Shown here: piece by piece, positions 20,690 through 30,018 of the stretch
Layout of the letters: each line of letters opens with the position of its first letter
Position numbering within the stretch: position 1 is the first letter of the stretch
DNA from: an uncultured Sphingomonadaceae bacterium
GTDB lineage: Bacteria; Pseudomonadota; Alphaproteobacteria; Sphingomonadales; Sphingomonadaceae
Length of the DNA: 64,000 bases
Assembly: GCA_947497455.1 (NCBI GenBank)
Contig: CANMGU010000001.1
Span: forward strand, 1,612,001 to 1,676,000
Reading direction: 5' to 3'
The notes under the pieces: generated by a model
Databases searched by the model: none
What the model was told of the DNA's origin: nothing
Seen by the model: only the letters and a program-made list of their open reading frames with translations
Program-made: the position numbers and the translations under genes

Positions 20690-23600
20690 TTATGGCTCAT
20701 TATCGCTTTCCCGTGGCTGAACAGTTGATTCAGGATTGTCTTCCAGTGCTTTTGCGGCCTCTGCAGCCCGCTCTTCCTGGGCCCTTAGCAGGGCCGGTAA
20801 ATTTTGGCCGACCAATATTTCCGGCTCGTAAAAGGCTTTCGCACTGCTCATAAGCTGCATAAATGGTGCCTGGATGCGAACGTTGAATTCGAGCGGAACC
20901 TTGGCGATCTGCTTTGTAATGAAATTTTTGCTCGCACTATCACCCTGTTGCAACCCTGCAAATTTCACTTCGGTGATGATTTCGCCGTCAATGGCACCAT
21001 CCATACCTATTGTAAGCTGTTCATATTTTAGTGATTTCAGCGCATTAAAGGCGAAATTGGCGAAGGTTCCCATATCTTCATAGGTCAACTCGCCAATGTA
21101 AGAGAGCGAGCCACCACCTTTGCGTGCCGTCAGATAACCACCAGCAATACGTCCACCATCCTGATCAAAGACCATTGGCAATCTGCCGTCAAAAACGCCG
21201 GAAGCCGTTATATTCTCAAAGTCAAACTGCGTCAGAAACTGAGCCGCATCGACGCCGACCACAGTAAATTCCAGCCGACGCTCCGCTTCCTCGCCCAGAT
21301 CGAATGTGGTTGGCTCCAGATAGAGCATTCCACCCGCGAAAGGCCACTGACCTCCTTCAATCTGCATCTTATAGTCCGGTAACAAGCGATAGAAAAGCTG
21401 CCCGTTAAACGCAGCCACACCTGGATTGACCTCCGCCATGCGAAGCAATTGTCCTTCTTCAGTTTCAAGCCCTAGCAAATCCGTAAAACTGATTTCACCT
21501 GAAAGCCCCGTAACAGGACCAAAAGCGGCAGCCAGATTAACGGAATCCGTACGAAAAGATCCGGTGCTGCGGATACCGTCACTCTTATTGTCCCAGTTGA
21601 TCTGACCTGAGCCTGTAATTGTGCCCGCCACATTGGCGATAATGCCGAGTGTCAGCGGAGTCAGTAATTCTGGCTGTAACGTGTCATCAAATGTCAGTGA
21701 TTCAATATTCAAAAGCGCCTGACCGGTGCTATTATCGAGCGTGTGCAGCAGGTTCACAATCGCGACCTGCCGCAGCGTTTTAGGCTCGCGCAGCATACCG
21801 TCTGCAACAATTTTGCCTTCCACGAATTTCAGCTTGATATCATCGCTGATCAGAGGGCGGAACCGCTCGACTTGCTGTTCATCCCGGACACGCAGCTTGG
21901 CATCAGCTATAAACTCACCATCAGCAAAGCTCCAATCGCCTTCGATATTCTCCAATAGCAGAGGGACGCTTGCAATCTGTCCGTTAGCGCCTGAAATCTT
22001 GCCTGTTATGTGACGACCAAAGGCGGCATTGAGCAATGCCACATCAAATCTGGTCATACTGTCCGCCGTCCCCATGCGAAACGAAATATCTTCTGCGGTC
22101 ATGCCTTTCGCCAACGACAAACCAATTACTCCGCTGGTCAGCGACAATGGTGTTCCGTCAACTGTTCCTGTTAGAGTGAATGACGGTGCTTGAGCCGCAA
22201 TGTTCAAGCCGCGACCACTGTTCGATACAATTCCGCCGCGCGCAACAGGACATATTCGTGTCTGCGCTGGACCAGCGATAAAGGAGGCCATCCGAAGGCT
22301 GGCAAACTGTAGATCCACACATTTGCGAAACAAGGTGAGACCGCCAGCGGAGTTAAAGCTGCCGTCAATAGGCACTTGCAACCCCGTGACCTGCCCATCG
22401 GGCAATGGCCCGGATAATATCAGGCGTCCATCGATACTGGTACCACCCCTGGAAGAGGGTGAGAAATTCAGCTTTGGAATATTGAGCTTCGAAGCTCCTG
22501 CCTGATAAGCAGCCATCTCAACACTGCCAGAAAAACCGCGCGCGAGACTGCCATCATTCAAATCGATTCTTACGTCCGGAAAATCACCGCCGTTCAACAG
22601 AAGATCACCTTCCGCGAGCATCTTCACATCGTCACCTGCGAATGTCAGCAAGATAGGCGCATCCAGCGCCATCCCTCCCCCGGACTGCGATCGGGCACTG
22701 AAGTCATTAACCGTCAACTTGGTCCCAGATGCTCCCATATCGAAGCGGATATCACTGAACAGATTAAGGGCGCCGCCTGCCTTGCGAACAGCTGCGGCAA
22801 ACTTGTCGGCGATTGGCCCGACTGGGGTTCCATCGGTTGATTCCGCCAACGAGACGACTGGACTTAACGCCGTGTTCGAAATTTGCAGAGACCGAATTTC
22901 CGGCTGGCCTTCAAATCGCGCGGTTATCGGATTATCTCCATAACCAAACTGAAACGGCCCGCTTATCCGCCCGGATTTGGCATTGCCAAAGGGAGACATT
23001 AGACCGTTGGACGTCAGATCAATGTTACCGCTGCTGCGTTTCAAGTCACCATTGAAGGCGATGGTAGACTTGATCTCCTCCGCGCCATAGCTCGCATATC
23101 GGAGTGGTCCGCCGCTTATCCCGGCGTCGCCTGACCAGCTGTCAAAGCCTTGCCCCAGCTCGGTCGAAAGCTGCACTCCAATATCCTGAAAAGACATGGC
23201 AAGATCTGGGCATTTCACCATTGGCAAACGCAGCGGTCCATTCAAGCGGGTCTTACGATCACGAATAGCAATCTCGCCGAAATAGCTGGGATCGGAAATC
23301 AAACAGCCGCCCAGATCCAGATTTCTGCTCAATGCCGCAAGTTCACCCTCAAAGCCATCATGCAGATTGCCAGCCCCGTTTAGCGCCAACCCAACCGCGC
23401 CAAAGTCGCTATCGATCCGCAATTGCGCCTTTTCAACGGTCAGCGCGATATCTGGCAGCGCCAACGGGCTGTCATCTTCCGGATCCGAAAATTTGTCGAG
23501 TGCGCCGAAGGACAGCTTACCGTCTTTCAATCGACCAAAGGCCTTAACACCCGTTGCTCTGACCCAATTGATCCCGGCCCCACCCGTACCCAGACTATTT

Positions 23601-23875
23601 CCAATTTCAACCAGATCCGCTGTGAGGTCCGGTGTCCTAGGGTCACCGATTACAAGATTGCGAATGATCTGCTTTCGCAAACCTATATCTTCAATCTCGT
23701 AGCTGGCCTCTATACCCAAGGCATCGAGCTGCGAGCGTACGAAGTTATCAGCAATAGAGATTCGGCTGAACCACAGCACGACAAAACCAATCAGCAACAG
23801 GAAGAGGATCAGATAGACAAATAGTCGTCGCCCAAATCGGCGTCCTATTGGGCCTTGGTCTAGTTCTTCCTCCAT
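20690..23875 (-). CDS. ydbH: YdbH family AsmA-like intermembrane transport protein
   Basis: About 1061 residues from ATG 23875; E. coli YdbH is about 880. A single N-terminal membrane anchor (RLFVYLILFLLLIGFVVLWF, about residues 18-37) is followed by a long beta-rich region typical of bridge-like AsmA proteins. Near the end is the dicarboxylate-like segment FDFENITASGVFDGRLPMVFD with GGRIAGGYLTARKGGGSLSY, the conserved DUF748/YdbH C-terminal block. In E. coli YdbH acts with TamB and YhdP in phospholipid delivery to the outer membrane. The ynbE and ydbL genes follow directly, preserving the three-gene operon. The upstream gap of about 160 nt is shared with the divergent radC remnant. Confidence 0.88.
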   Translation of the reverse strand: MEEELDQGPIGRRFGRRLFVYLILFLLLIGFVVLWFSRISIADNFVRSQLDALGIEASYEIEDIGLRKQIIRNLVIGDPRTPDLTADLVEIGNSLGTGGAGINWVRATGVKAFGRLKDGKLSFGALDKFSDPEDDSPLALPDIALTVEKAQLRIDSDFGAVGLALNGAGNLHDGFEGELAALSRNLDLGGCLISDPSYFGEIAIRDRKTRLNGPLRLPMVKCPDLAMSFQDIGVQLSTELGQGFDSWSGDAGISGGPLRYASYGAEEIKSTIAFNGDLKRSSGNIDLTSNGLMSPFGNAKSGRISGPFQFGYGDNPITARFEGQPEIRSLQISNTALSPVVSLAESTDGTPVGPIADKFAAAVRKAGGALNLFSDIRFDMGASGTKLTVNDFSARSQSGGGMALDAPILLTFAGDDVKMLAEGDLLLNGGDFPDVRIDLNDGSLARGFSGSVEMAAYQAGASKLNIPKLNFSPSSRGGTSIDGRLILSGPLPDGQVTGLQVPIDGSFNSAGGLTLFRKCVDLQFASLRMASFIAGPAQTRICPVARGGIVSNSGRGLNIAAQAPSFTLTGTVDGTPLSLTSGVIGLSLAKGMTAEDISFRMGTADSMTRFDVALLNAAFGRHITGKISGANGQIASVPLLLENIEGDWSFADGEFIADAKLRVRDEQQVERFRPLISDDIKLKFVEGKIVADGMLREPKTLRQVAIVNLLHTLDNSTGQALLNIESLTFDDTLQPELLTPLTLGIIANVAGTITGSGQINWDNKSDGIRSTGSFRTDSVNLAAAFGPVTGLSGEISFTDLLGLETEEGQLLRMAEVNPGVAAFNGQLFYRLLPDYKMQIEGGQWPFAGGMLYLEPTTFDLGEEAERRLEFTVVGVDAAQFLTQFDFENITASGVFDGRLPMVFDQDGGRIAGGYLTARKGGGSLSYIGELTYEDMGTFANFAFNALKSLKYEQLTIGMDGAIDGEIITEVKFAGLQQGDSASKNFITKQIAKVPLEFNVRIQAPFMQLMSSAKAFYEPEILVGQNLPALLRAQEERAAEAAKALEDNPESTVQPRESDNEP

Positions 23876-24034
23876 GGCCGTTGAAATGCAGAAGTCTAGC
23901 TTAAGTTGCAATGTACAAGTGCACGGAGCGAATAGTTTTTACGCCATTTCATTCGAATTCGACACATTCGGCCAATTCTTTGCGTTTGCCCGCTTTCCCA
24001 TCCCATTCCTAAGCAAAGGGACTATGGTTCAGTG

Positions 24035-24751
24035 ATGTCGGCTCGGAACAGTGCAAAAACATACAAACATCAGACGAAGGACCAGGATGGCCGGAGCCAT
24101 GCTGCAATTCTGCGAGATCGCCTGCTAACTAATGGCAGCGACACTCTCTTGGATCATGAACTTGTCGAGTATCTAGCTGCTCTCACCATCCGCCGGCGGG
24201 ATACGAAACCGCTGGCAAAAGACCTGATCGAAACCTTTGGCAGCCTGTCGGCCCTACTGACAGCTGATGGGGCAGCGATCAAGAAAGTACCAGGAACCGA
24301 CCAAAACAGTGTCGCCGCGCTAAAGGTCGTCCAAGCGGCCGCGCTCCGCATGATCTCCGAGCCAATGCGCGAACAGCCGGTCTTGTCGAGTTGGCAAGCG
24401 CTTCTCGACTATCTCCGCGCGGATATGGCGCATCTTGTCCACGAAAGGGTTCGGATTCTGTACCTCAACAGCAAAAACCGACTGATTCGGGACGAATTGA
24501 TTAGCGAAGGCTCTGTCGATTAGGCGGCAATCTACACCCGTGAGGTAATCAAACGTGCTTTGGAACTCGGATCAACAGCAATTATCCTGGTCCACAATCA
24601 TGCTAGCGGGGATAGCACCCCAAGCCGTCAAGATATCACCACCACCAAGGATATCCGTGAAGCTGGAAAAAAGCTTGGCATCGTTGTGCACGACCATATC
24701 ATCATTGGCAAAGACGGGCACACGTCCTTCCGCTCGAAAGGACTGATCTAG
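24035..24751 (+). pseudogene. radC: radC (JAMM-domain DNA repair-associated protein) interrupted by an in-frame amber codon
   Basis: The N-terminal part (24035-24523) gives 162 residues with the RadC helix-hairpin-helix region and ends ...LISEGSVD. The next codon is TAG (24521-24523). The same frame then continues without further stop to 24751: [16 protein letters not shown], the JAMM metal motif HNHASGD (family usually HNHPSGD), and the C-terminal [14 protein letters not shown]. Homologues have an ordinary residue where the TAG stands (often Glu or Gln), so one base change explains the break. The downstream half is still protein-like, which suggests a recent mutation, a sequencing error, or readthrough. 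A GTG at 24032 could also start it. Confidence 0.85.
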
Positions 24752-24759
24752 ATCATGGC

Positions 24760-26922
24760 TTACGCCCCACTGTCCTTGCCGGTGATCAAACGGATCCCCA
24801 ATTGCAGCGTAAAATAAGACCATATCCAGTTAACCAGCACCGCGATCCGGTTCCGCATGCCAGAGAGGAAGCCGACATGCACTGCCCCCCATAACCACCA
24901 GGCCAACGCACCGTGTAATTTCATGAAGCCGAAATCGGCGACTGCACTCTTCCGACCGATAGTCGCAAGGCTGCCTTGATGCTTGTATTGGAAAGGCGCG
25001 ATCTGCTTGTCGTCCAGGAGTTGTTGTTGAATATAGTTGGCAACGTAGACACCTGCTTGCTTCGCCGCGGGAGCGAGTCCGGGAACCGGATTACCATCCC
25101 ATGCATTACTGCCGGCGGTATCGCCAATGGCAAAGACATTATGATGGCCGGCAACCCTTAGATGGTCATCGACGGTAACCCGTCCGGCCCGGTCGGTATC
25201 AGCGTCCAGCCATTTACCAGCAGGAGACGCGATCACTCCAGCGGCCCACAGCACCGTCTCAGTGGCGATTTCCATATCGTCGCCAATCCTCACGCGATCA
25301 GCCGCAATATCAGTGACACGGGACTTCAGCCTGATATCCACGCCCAGGTTTCGGAGCGAATCCGCCGCATGGATAGACAGGTCTTCGGGAAAAGCGGGCA
25401 ATATTCGTTCCCCGGATTGCACCAGAATGATTTGTGCCTGTGCGGGATCAATCCGACTGAACTCGTCTTTCAATCCCTGGTGAGCTAACTCGGCAATCGC
25501 GCCTGCCAGTTCAACTCCGGTCGGCCCGGCTCCGACAATCACAAATGTCAGAAGTCGTTTCACGCGCTCTGGATCGTTGGACGATTCGGCTCGTTCGAAA
25601 GCACGCAGCACATGGGCGCGGACCGATACACCATCTTCGATGGTTTTCAGACCAGGCGCAAAAGGTGCCCATTCATCCTTGCCAAAATAGCTATGCGTAG
25701 CGCCGGTTGCGAGCACCAGATGGTCATAGTCCAGACTATTCTGCCCATAGGTCAATGACTTTGTTTTGCTATCGATGCTGCTGACTTCACCCAGGAGTAC
25801 GCGCACGTTGCCATCATTCCGGAATAATCCCCGGATCGGTGTCGCGACATCGGCGGGTGACAGTGCCGCCGTTGCGATTTGATAGAGCAACGGCTGGAAC
25901 AGATGATAATTGTGCCGATCAATAAGCGTGATACGTACCGGCAGGTTCTTTAACTTGGCCACGCAAGCCAATCCGCCGAATCCAGCACCCACAACTACAA
26001 TATGGGGCCAATGTTCCGGAACATCCTCATATTTGCGATCGAACAAGATGTTATATTCCAGCCAGTTGGAAATCATCCGATCGATCGAAAGATAACCGGC
26101 GCCAAAAATGATAATCAATCCAAAAAGCAGCATCGGATAAAGTGTCAAATCGGGATGCAGCCCCATAACCGCCAAAGTGCTGAGAACAACAATCAACGCC
26201 AGGCCAGTTATCGGTACCACCATACCGAAGATCAGTAACACAGCCAAACCGATAGCTATTATCGGATCAACACCGGCAAAACTCTTCACGGGTAGGAATA
26301 GCTCTGCATCCACCACGTTTGTCATGCCAGCCACTACGACCAGTGTTATCGCCAGCCATATGCGTATGATCAAAAGCCAGACGAGAGCAGCTTTGTCGGT
26401 CAAATATTCGAAAAAGCGCATGATAGGGTCAGCAAATGGCAGAGCGCTTCCGCTCAAGCCCCCAGCCACGGCGCGATCAAATGAAAAACCTTTAGCCCCG
26501 CGCAGCACAAACCATCCCAATATTGCGATAAGCCAGAGATTCAAATCCGTCGGAATATACTCCGCCTGGCTCACAACCAGCAGCATCAATATCGCCAGGG
26601 CTGCCTCTCGGGTTAACAGCCCTACCAGAAGCAATATCGGCGCAACTATTTCTATTGTAACTCCGACCACAGCAGCAGTTTCGGGTGCCATCCAGGAAAC
26701 CGGATATTCAAAACGCGCGAGGCTAAGGGCAGTATCCCAATCAGAAAGCTTCACAATGCCGGAACGAAATATAGCCTGCGCAACCAACAGCCGGACAAGC
26801 AGATCAAAAACCGGGCTGATCAACGCGATTATTGATCGATAGGTTTTAACCCAAATGCGCAGCGTAACCCGCAAAAAAGGTGACAGACGTTCTTCTTGCA
26901 ACACGGCCTGATCGATGGTCAT
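24760..26922 (-). CDS. Fusion of DoxX-like membrane domains with a type II NADH dehydrogenase
   Basis: 720 residues. Residues about 1-160 hold a DoxX-like four-helix domain (LLVRLLVAQAIFRSGIVKLSDW and EIVAPILLLVGLLTREA). Residues about 170-295 hold a second four-helix hydrophobic domain of similar size. From about residue 308 comes a complete NDH-2-like flavoprotein: FAD motif VVVGAGFGGL, LIDRHNYHLFQPLLYQIA, NAD motif FVIVGAGPTGVELAGAIAE, and the FAD-binding AIGDTA. The C-terminus has an amphipathic helix for membrane contact. NDH-2 oxidises NADH and reduces quinone without proton pumping. The fused membrane part could bind quinone or another redox partner. The 3' end lies 8 nt from the radC remnant (convergent). 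Confidence 0.88.
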   Translation of the reverse strand: MTIDQAVLQEERLSPFLRVTLRIWVKTYRSIIALISPVFDLLVRLLVAQAIFRSGIVKLSDWDTALSLARFEYPVSWMAPETAAVVGVTIEIVAPILLLVGLLTREAALAILMLLVVSQAEYIPTDLNLWLIAILGWFVLRGAKGFSFDRAVAGGLSGSALPFADPIMRFFEYLTDKAALVWLLIIRIWLAITLVVVAGMTNVVDAELFLPVKSFAGVDPIIAIGLAVLLIFGMVVPITGLALIVVLSTLAVMGLHPDLTLYPMLLFGLIIIFGAGYLSIDRMISNWLEYNILFDRKYEDVPEHWPHIVVVGAGFGGLACVAKLKNLPVRITLIDRHNYHLFQPLLYQIATAALSPADVATPIRGLFRNDGNVRVLLGEVSSIDSKTKSLTYGQNSLDYDHLVLATGATHSYFGKDEWAPFAPGLKTIEDGVSVRAHVLRAFERAESSNDPERVKRLLTFVIVGAGPTGVELAGAIAELAHQGLKDEFSRIDPAQAQIILVQSGERILPAFPEDLSIHAADSLRNLGVDIRLKSRVTDIAADRVRIGDDMEIATETVLWAAGVIASPAGKWLDADTDRAGRVTVDDHLRVAGHHNVFAIGDTAGSNAWDGNPVPGLAPAAKQAGVYVANYIQQQLLDDKQIAPFQYKHQGSLATIGRKSAVADFGFMKLHGALAWWLWGAVHVGFLSGMRNRIAVLVNWIWSYFTLQLGIRLITGKDSGA

Positions 26923-26998
26923 TTCTTGATCCCCTCATCACCCTATTCGCCGAAACCGTTCATTAGTTACAGCCATCCTAACATACTCAAATTTCAGC

Positions 26999-28099
26999 TC
27001 AATATAGAAACATCGGCATGCCTTCTATTTGCACCAGATTGGCTCGATATTCGCGTGCGTCGTACAAACCGGATACGTTAACCCCCTTGGTGCCACCGAG
27101 CAGTGTTGCAATGGGCACAACACCGTAGTTGCCGTCTGTCAGACAAACCATGTTGGACGTGCGGCCTTCCTCGATAAGCTGCACAGCCAGCGCACCAAAA
27201 GCGAAACCGACCATACGGTCCATAGCATCCGGCTCACCCGCACGCATCAGATAGGCGAGTTCCTGTACAATCGTGCGTTCCGGAGATCGCGTCTCGATTT
27301 CTCTTGCCAGTTGCGTGCCGATATTCACGCCAACGCGATTTGTGTTGGATTTGCTCATCTCGCCATCATCCGTATCGCTACCGGCCAGCTTGGCACCTTC
27401 CGACACCAGGCAGATGGCGTAACTTTCAGGATTGCTGGCTTTGTCTTTCAACAAGAGCGGCAACAGCACATCAATATCCGCAGGCACTTCGGCAATGACC
27501 GTCCGGTCGGCTTGGGACAAGAAACCAGATAGCAAGGCGGTTTCACCGGAGCGACGCCCGAAAAGCTCAATAACAGCGATACGTTCATGACTCGCAACTG
27601 TTGTCCTGAGCGCGTTTATTGCTGCTACCGAGCGGGTAACGGCGGTTGAAAAACCGATACAATAGTCGGTGCCGAACACATCATTATCCATTGTCTTGGG
27701 TATGGAAATAACATTGCGGCCAAGACTCGCGAGATGAGCGGAAAAACGCAAAGTGCCGTCACCCCCCATAGTAATCAGAGCATCGACCTTCAGCGCATCC
27801 AATATATCCAGAACCTTTTGGGTCTGGTCGCCTTCGCTGGTGGTTCGAGGGTCACACCGGGAGCTGTGCAATATAGTTCCCCCCTGCCGGTCAATGCCGC
27901 GGACGGCGTCTTTATCCAGCACCATTGCAGAATTTTCCAACGACCAGGGATCAGTCGGATCGGTTTCCAGCACCCCTTCCCATCCGCGCCGCAGACCAAT
28001 GACGTCCCAACCGCGCTGCCAGGCGGCCATCGCAATCGAACGGATACATGGGTTAAGGCCAGGAACATCGCCGCCGCCGGTTAATACTGCCAGACGCAT
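26999..28099 (-). CDS. 6-phosphofructokinase, group III (mixed ATP/PPi-type signature)
   Basis: 366 residues. It begins with the nucleotide-binding GGGDVPGLNPCIRS. The donor-specificity positions are GGDGT, with Gly where PPi enzymes have Asp, and PKTMDND, with Lys where ATP enzymes have Gly. This Gly/Lys combination is that of the group III, usually ATP-dependent PFKs such as actinobacterial ones. Other visible blocks are GFSTAV and HERIAVIELFGRRSGETAL. It phosphorylates fructose 6-phosphate in glycolysis, or works near equilibrium if PPi-linked. It is transcribed divergently from purB. The donor should be tested, not assumed. Confidence 0.88.
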   Translation of the reverse strand: MRLAVLTGGGDVPGLNPCIRSIAMAAWQRGWDVIGLRRGWEGVLETDPTDPWSLENSAMVLDKDAVRGIDRQGGTILHSSRCDPRTTSEGDQTQKVLDILDALKVDALITMGGDGTLRFSAHLASLGRNVISIPKTMDNDVFGTDYCIGFSTAVTRSVAAINALRTTVASHERIAVIELFGRRSGETALLSGFLSQADRTVIAEVPADIDVLLPLLLKDKASNPESYAICLVSEGAKLAGSDTDDGEMSKSNTNRVGVNIGTQLAREIETRSPERTIVQELAYLMRAGEPDAMDRMVGFAFGALAVQLIEEGRTSNMVCLTDGNYGVVPIATLLGGTKGVNVSGLYDAREYRANLVQIEGMPMFLY

Positions 28100-28122
28100 A
28101 TTATTCTCTCCAATGAACCACG

Positions 28123-28159
28123 TTGCCGACTCATAATGTAGCTGCTAGCGGGTCGGCAA
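28123..28159. repeat. Inverted repeat between pfk and purB
   Basis: TTGCCGAC (28123-28130) and GTCGGCAA (28152-28159) are exact inverted copies separated by 21 nt, in the divergent gap between the phosphofructokinase gene and purB. It could be an operator for either gene or a leader hairpin. Confidence 0.35.
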
Positions 28160-28218
28160 ATCTCTGATCATGCTATGACCGGATTAAACCAGCTTTTTCA
28201 GTTTCAAGGAAAGAAAAA

Positions 28219-29520
28219 ATGATCCCGCGCTATTCCCGCCCCGATATGGTTGCCATTTGGGAACCCGAATCCAAGTTCCAGATCTGGTTCGAGATAGAGG
28301 CCCATGCAACCGACGCGCTTGCTGAACTTGGCGTTGTACCCAAGGATGCCGCCGAAGCCATTTGGGCGAAAGGTAAATTTGATGTCGCGCGGATTGATGA
28401 AATTGAGCGCGAAGTAAAACATGATGTTATCGCTTTTCTGACAAATGTTGCGGAAAATGTTGGTGAAGAAGCACGCTTCATGCACCAGGGCATGACCTCC
28501 AGCGACGTGCTTGATACCTGCGTTGCGGTGCAGCTGACCAGAGCAACCGACATATTGCTCGACGACATGGACAAGCTGCTCGCGGCGATTAAGTCTCGCG
28601 CTTACGAACATAAGCTGACCCCCACTATTGGCCGTAGTCACGGTATTCATGGTGAGCCGGTCACGTTCGGAATGAAATTGGCGCAGGCCTATGCCGAGTT
28701 TGAACGCAATCGCGAGCGGCTGGTTCTGGCGCGTAAAGAAATAGCGACCTGCGCGATATCCGGTGCTGTCGGTACCTTCGCCAATATCGACCCCAAGGTC
28801 GAAGCGCATGTCGGGGAAAAAATGGGACTGGAAATTGAACCGGTATCGACACAGGTCATTCCCCGTGATCGTCACGCCCAATATTTTGCAACCTTGGCCG
28901 TTATTGCATCATCCGTGGAACGGCTGGCGGTCGAGATACGCCATTTGCAGCGAACCGAAGTACTTGAAGCCGAGGAGTATTTTTCTCCCGGTCAAAAGGG
29001 TTCAAGTGCAATGCCGCACAAACGCAATCCGATCCTAACCGAAAATCTTACCGGCCTTGCGCGCATGGTGCGCAGCTATGCGCTACCGGCAATGGAGAAT
29101 GTCGCTTTGTGGCATGAACGGGATATCTCCCATAGTTCCGTAGAACGGATGATCGGTCCCGATGCAACGATCACCCTTGATTTTGCCTTGGCCCGATTGA
29201 CCGGTGTGGTTGAAAAGCTTCTGATTTATCCGGAACGCATGCAAAAAAATCTCGACCGAATGGGAGGTCTGGTCCACTCGCAACGGGTTCTGCTCGCGCT
29301 AACTCAATCTGGTATCAGCAGAGAGGACAGCTACCGCATCGTCCAGCGCAACGCGATGAAGGTCTGGGAATCCGATGGCGAAATCGCATTGCTTGACCTG
29401 CTCAAGGCCGACCCTGATGTTACTGCAAAGCTGTCACATGCAGAGTTGGAAGAAAGCTTTAATCTGGACTATCATTTCAAGCATATCGACACGATTTTTA
29501 ACCGCGTATTCGGCGAATGA
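28219..29520 (+). CDS. purB: Adenylosuccinate lyase
   Basis: 433 residues. The fumarase/aspartase superfamily signature is SSAMPHKRNPI (about residues 262-272). Other active-site blocks are HQGMTSSDVLDT and GRSHGIHGEPVTFG. PurB acts twice in purine synthesis, releasing fumarate from SAICAR and from adenylosuccinate. AAGGAAAG stands just upstream of the ATG. The gene is divergent from the phosphofructokinase gene and heads a long plus-strand run into lapA and pyrF, though a gap of 90 nt separates it from lapA. Confidence 0.95.
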   Translation: MIPRYSRPDMVAIWEPESKFQIWFEIEAHATDALAELGVVPKDAAEAIWAKGKFDVARIDEIEREVKHDVIAFLTNVAENVGEEARFMHQGMTSSDVLDTCVAVQLTRATDILLDDMDKLLAAIKSRAYEHKLTPTIGRSHGIHGEPVTFGMKLAQAYAEFERNRERLVLARKEIATCAISGAVGTFANIDPKVEAHVGEKMGLEIEPVSTQVIPRDRHAQYFATLAVIASSVERLAVEIRHLQRTEVLEAEEYFSPGQKGSSAMPHKRNPILTENLTGLARMVRSYALPAMENVALWHERDISHSSVERMIGPDATITLDFALARLTGVVEKLLIYPERMQKNLDRMGGLVHSQRVLLALTQSGISREDSYRIVQRNAMKVWESDGEIALLDLLKADPDVTAKLSHAELEESFNLDYHFKHIDTIFNRVFGE

Positions 29521-29610
29521 TCTTCTGGCTCTGCCCTAAATAGCAACAGCTCTGGTCACTGGTCGCATTTACGCGTAATATGGCAAACAAATCGCAAATA
29601 AGGGAATTGC

Positions 29611-30018
29611 ATGCAGTTCATAAAAACGCTTTTCTGGGTGATATTGGCGGTCATATTGGTGGTTTTTGCCGTTAATAACTGGTCTCCTACGTCCGTACTG
29701 ATCTGGGAAGATATCAGGATCGATACAAAGTTACCGGTTCTTGTGATCGGTGCATTTCTGCTGGGCTTCGTTCCATTATGGCTCATTCATAGGGCATCCA
29801 GATGGCGTCTCAATCGCCGGATCAAAACGCTAGAGGCCGCTGCACGTCCTGCACCGGCACCCTCAGCGACAACAAGCACGACCACCAAACCCTCTTCGGC
29901 TCCAACGCCTCAAACTAAGCCAGCCGCGGCTCCGTTGGATTTGGGCAAGGAACAGATCTCCGAACCTACACCTGCAGTTTCACCGATCACCGGTGATGAC
30001 AAGGCTGCTAGCACATGA
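29611..30018 (+). CDS. lapA: LapA domain membrane protein (DUF1049)
   Basis: 135 residues. Two N-terminal membrane spans (LFWVILAVILVVFAVNN and LVIGAFLLGFVPLWLIH) enclose the family loop with SVLIWEDIRIDTKLP. A Pro/Ala/Thr-rich low-complexity tail of about 70 residues follows; it replaces the coiled coil of E. coli LapA. LapA/YciS works with LapB in control of LPS synthesis; here the connection is by domain only. The stop overlaps the pyrF start as ATGA, a common alphaproteobacterial pairing. Confidence 0.85.
   Translation: MQFIKTLFWVILAVILVVFAVNNWSPTSVLIWEDIRIDTKLPVLVIGAFLLGFVPLWLIHRASRWRLNRRIKTLEAAARPAPAPSATTSTTTKPSSAPTPQTKPAAAPLDLGKEQISEPTPAVSPITGDDKAAST

Noticed and set aside
23953..23962. 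Ten-base palindrome TCGAATTCGA in the ydbH/radC divergent gap
   Set aside because: Too short to claim as an operator; no second copy found nearby.
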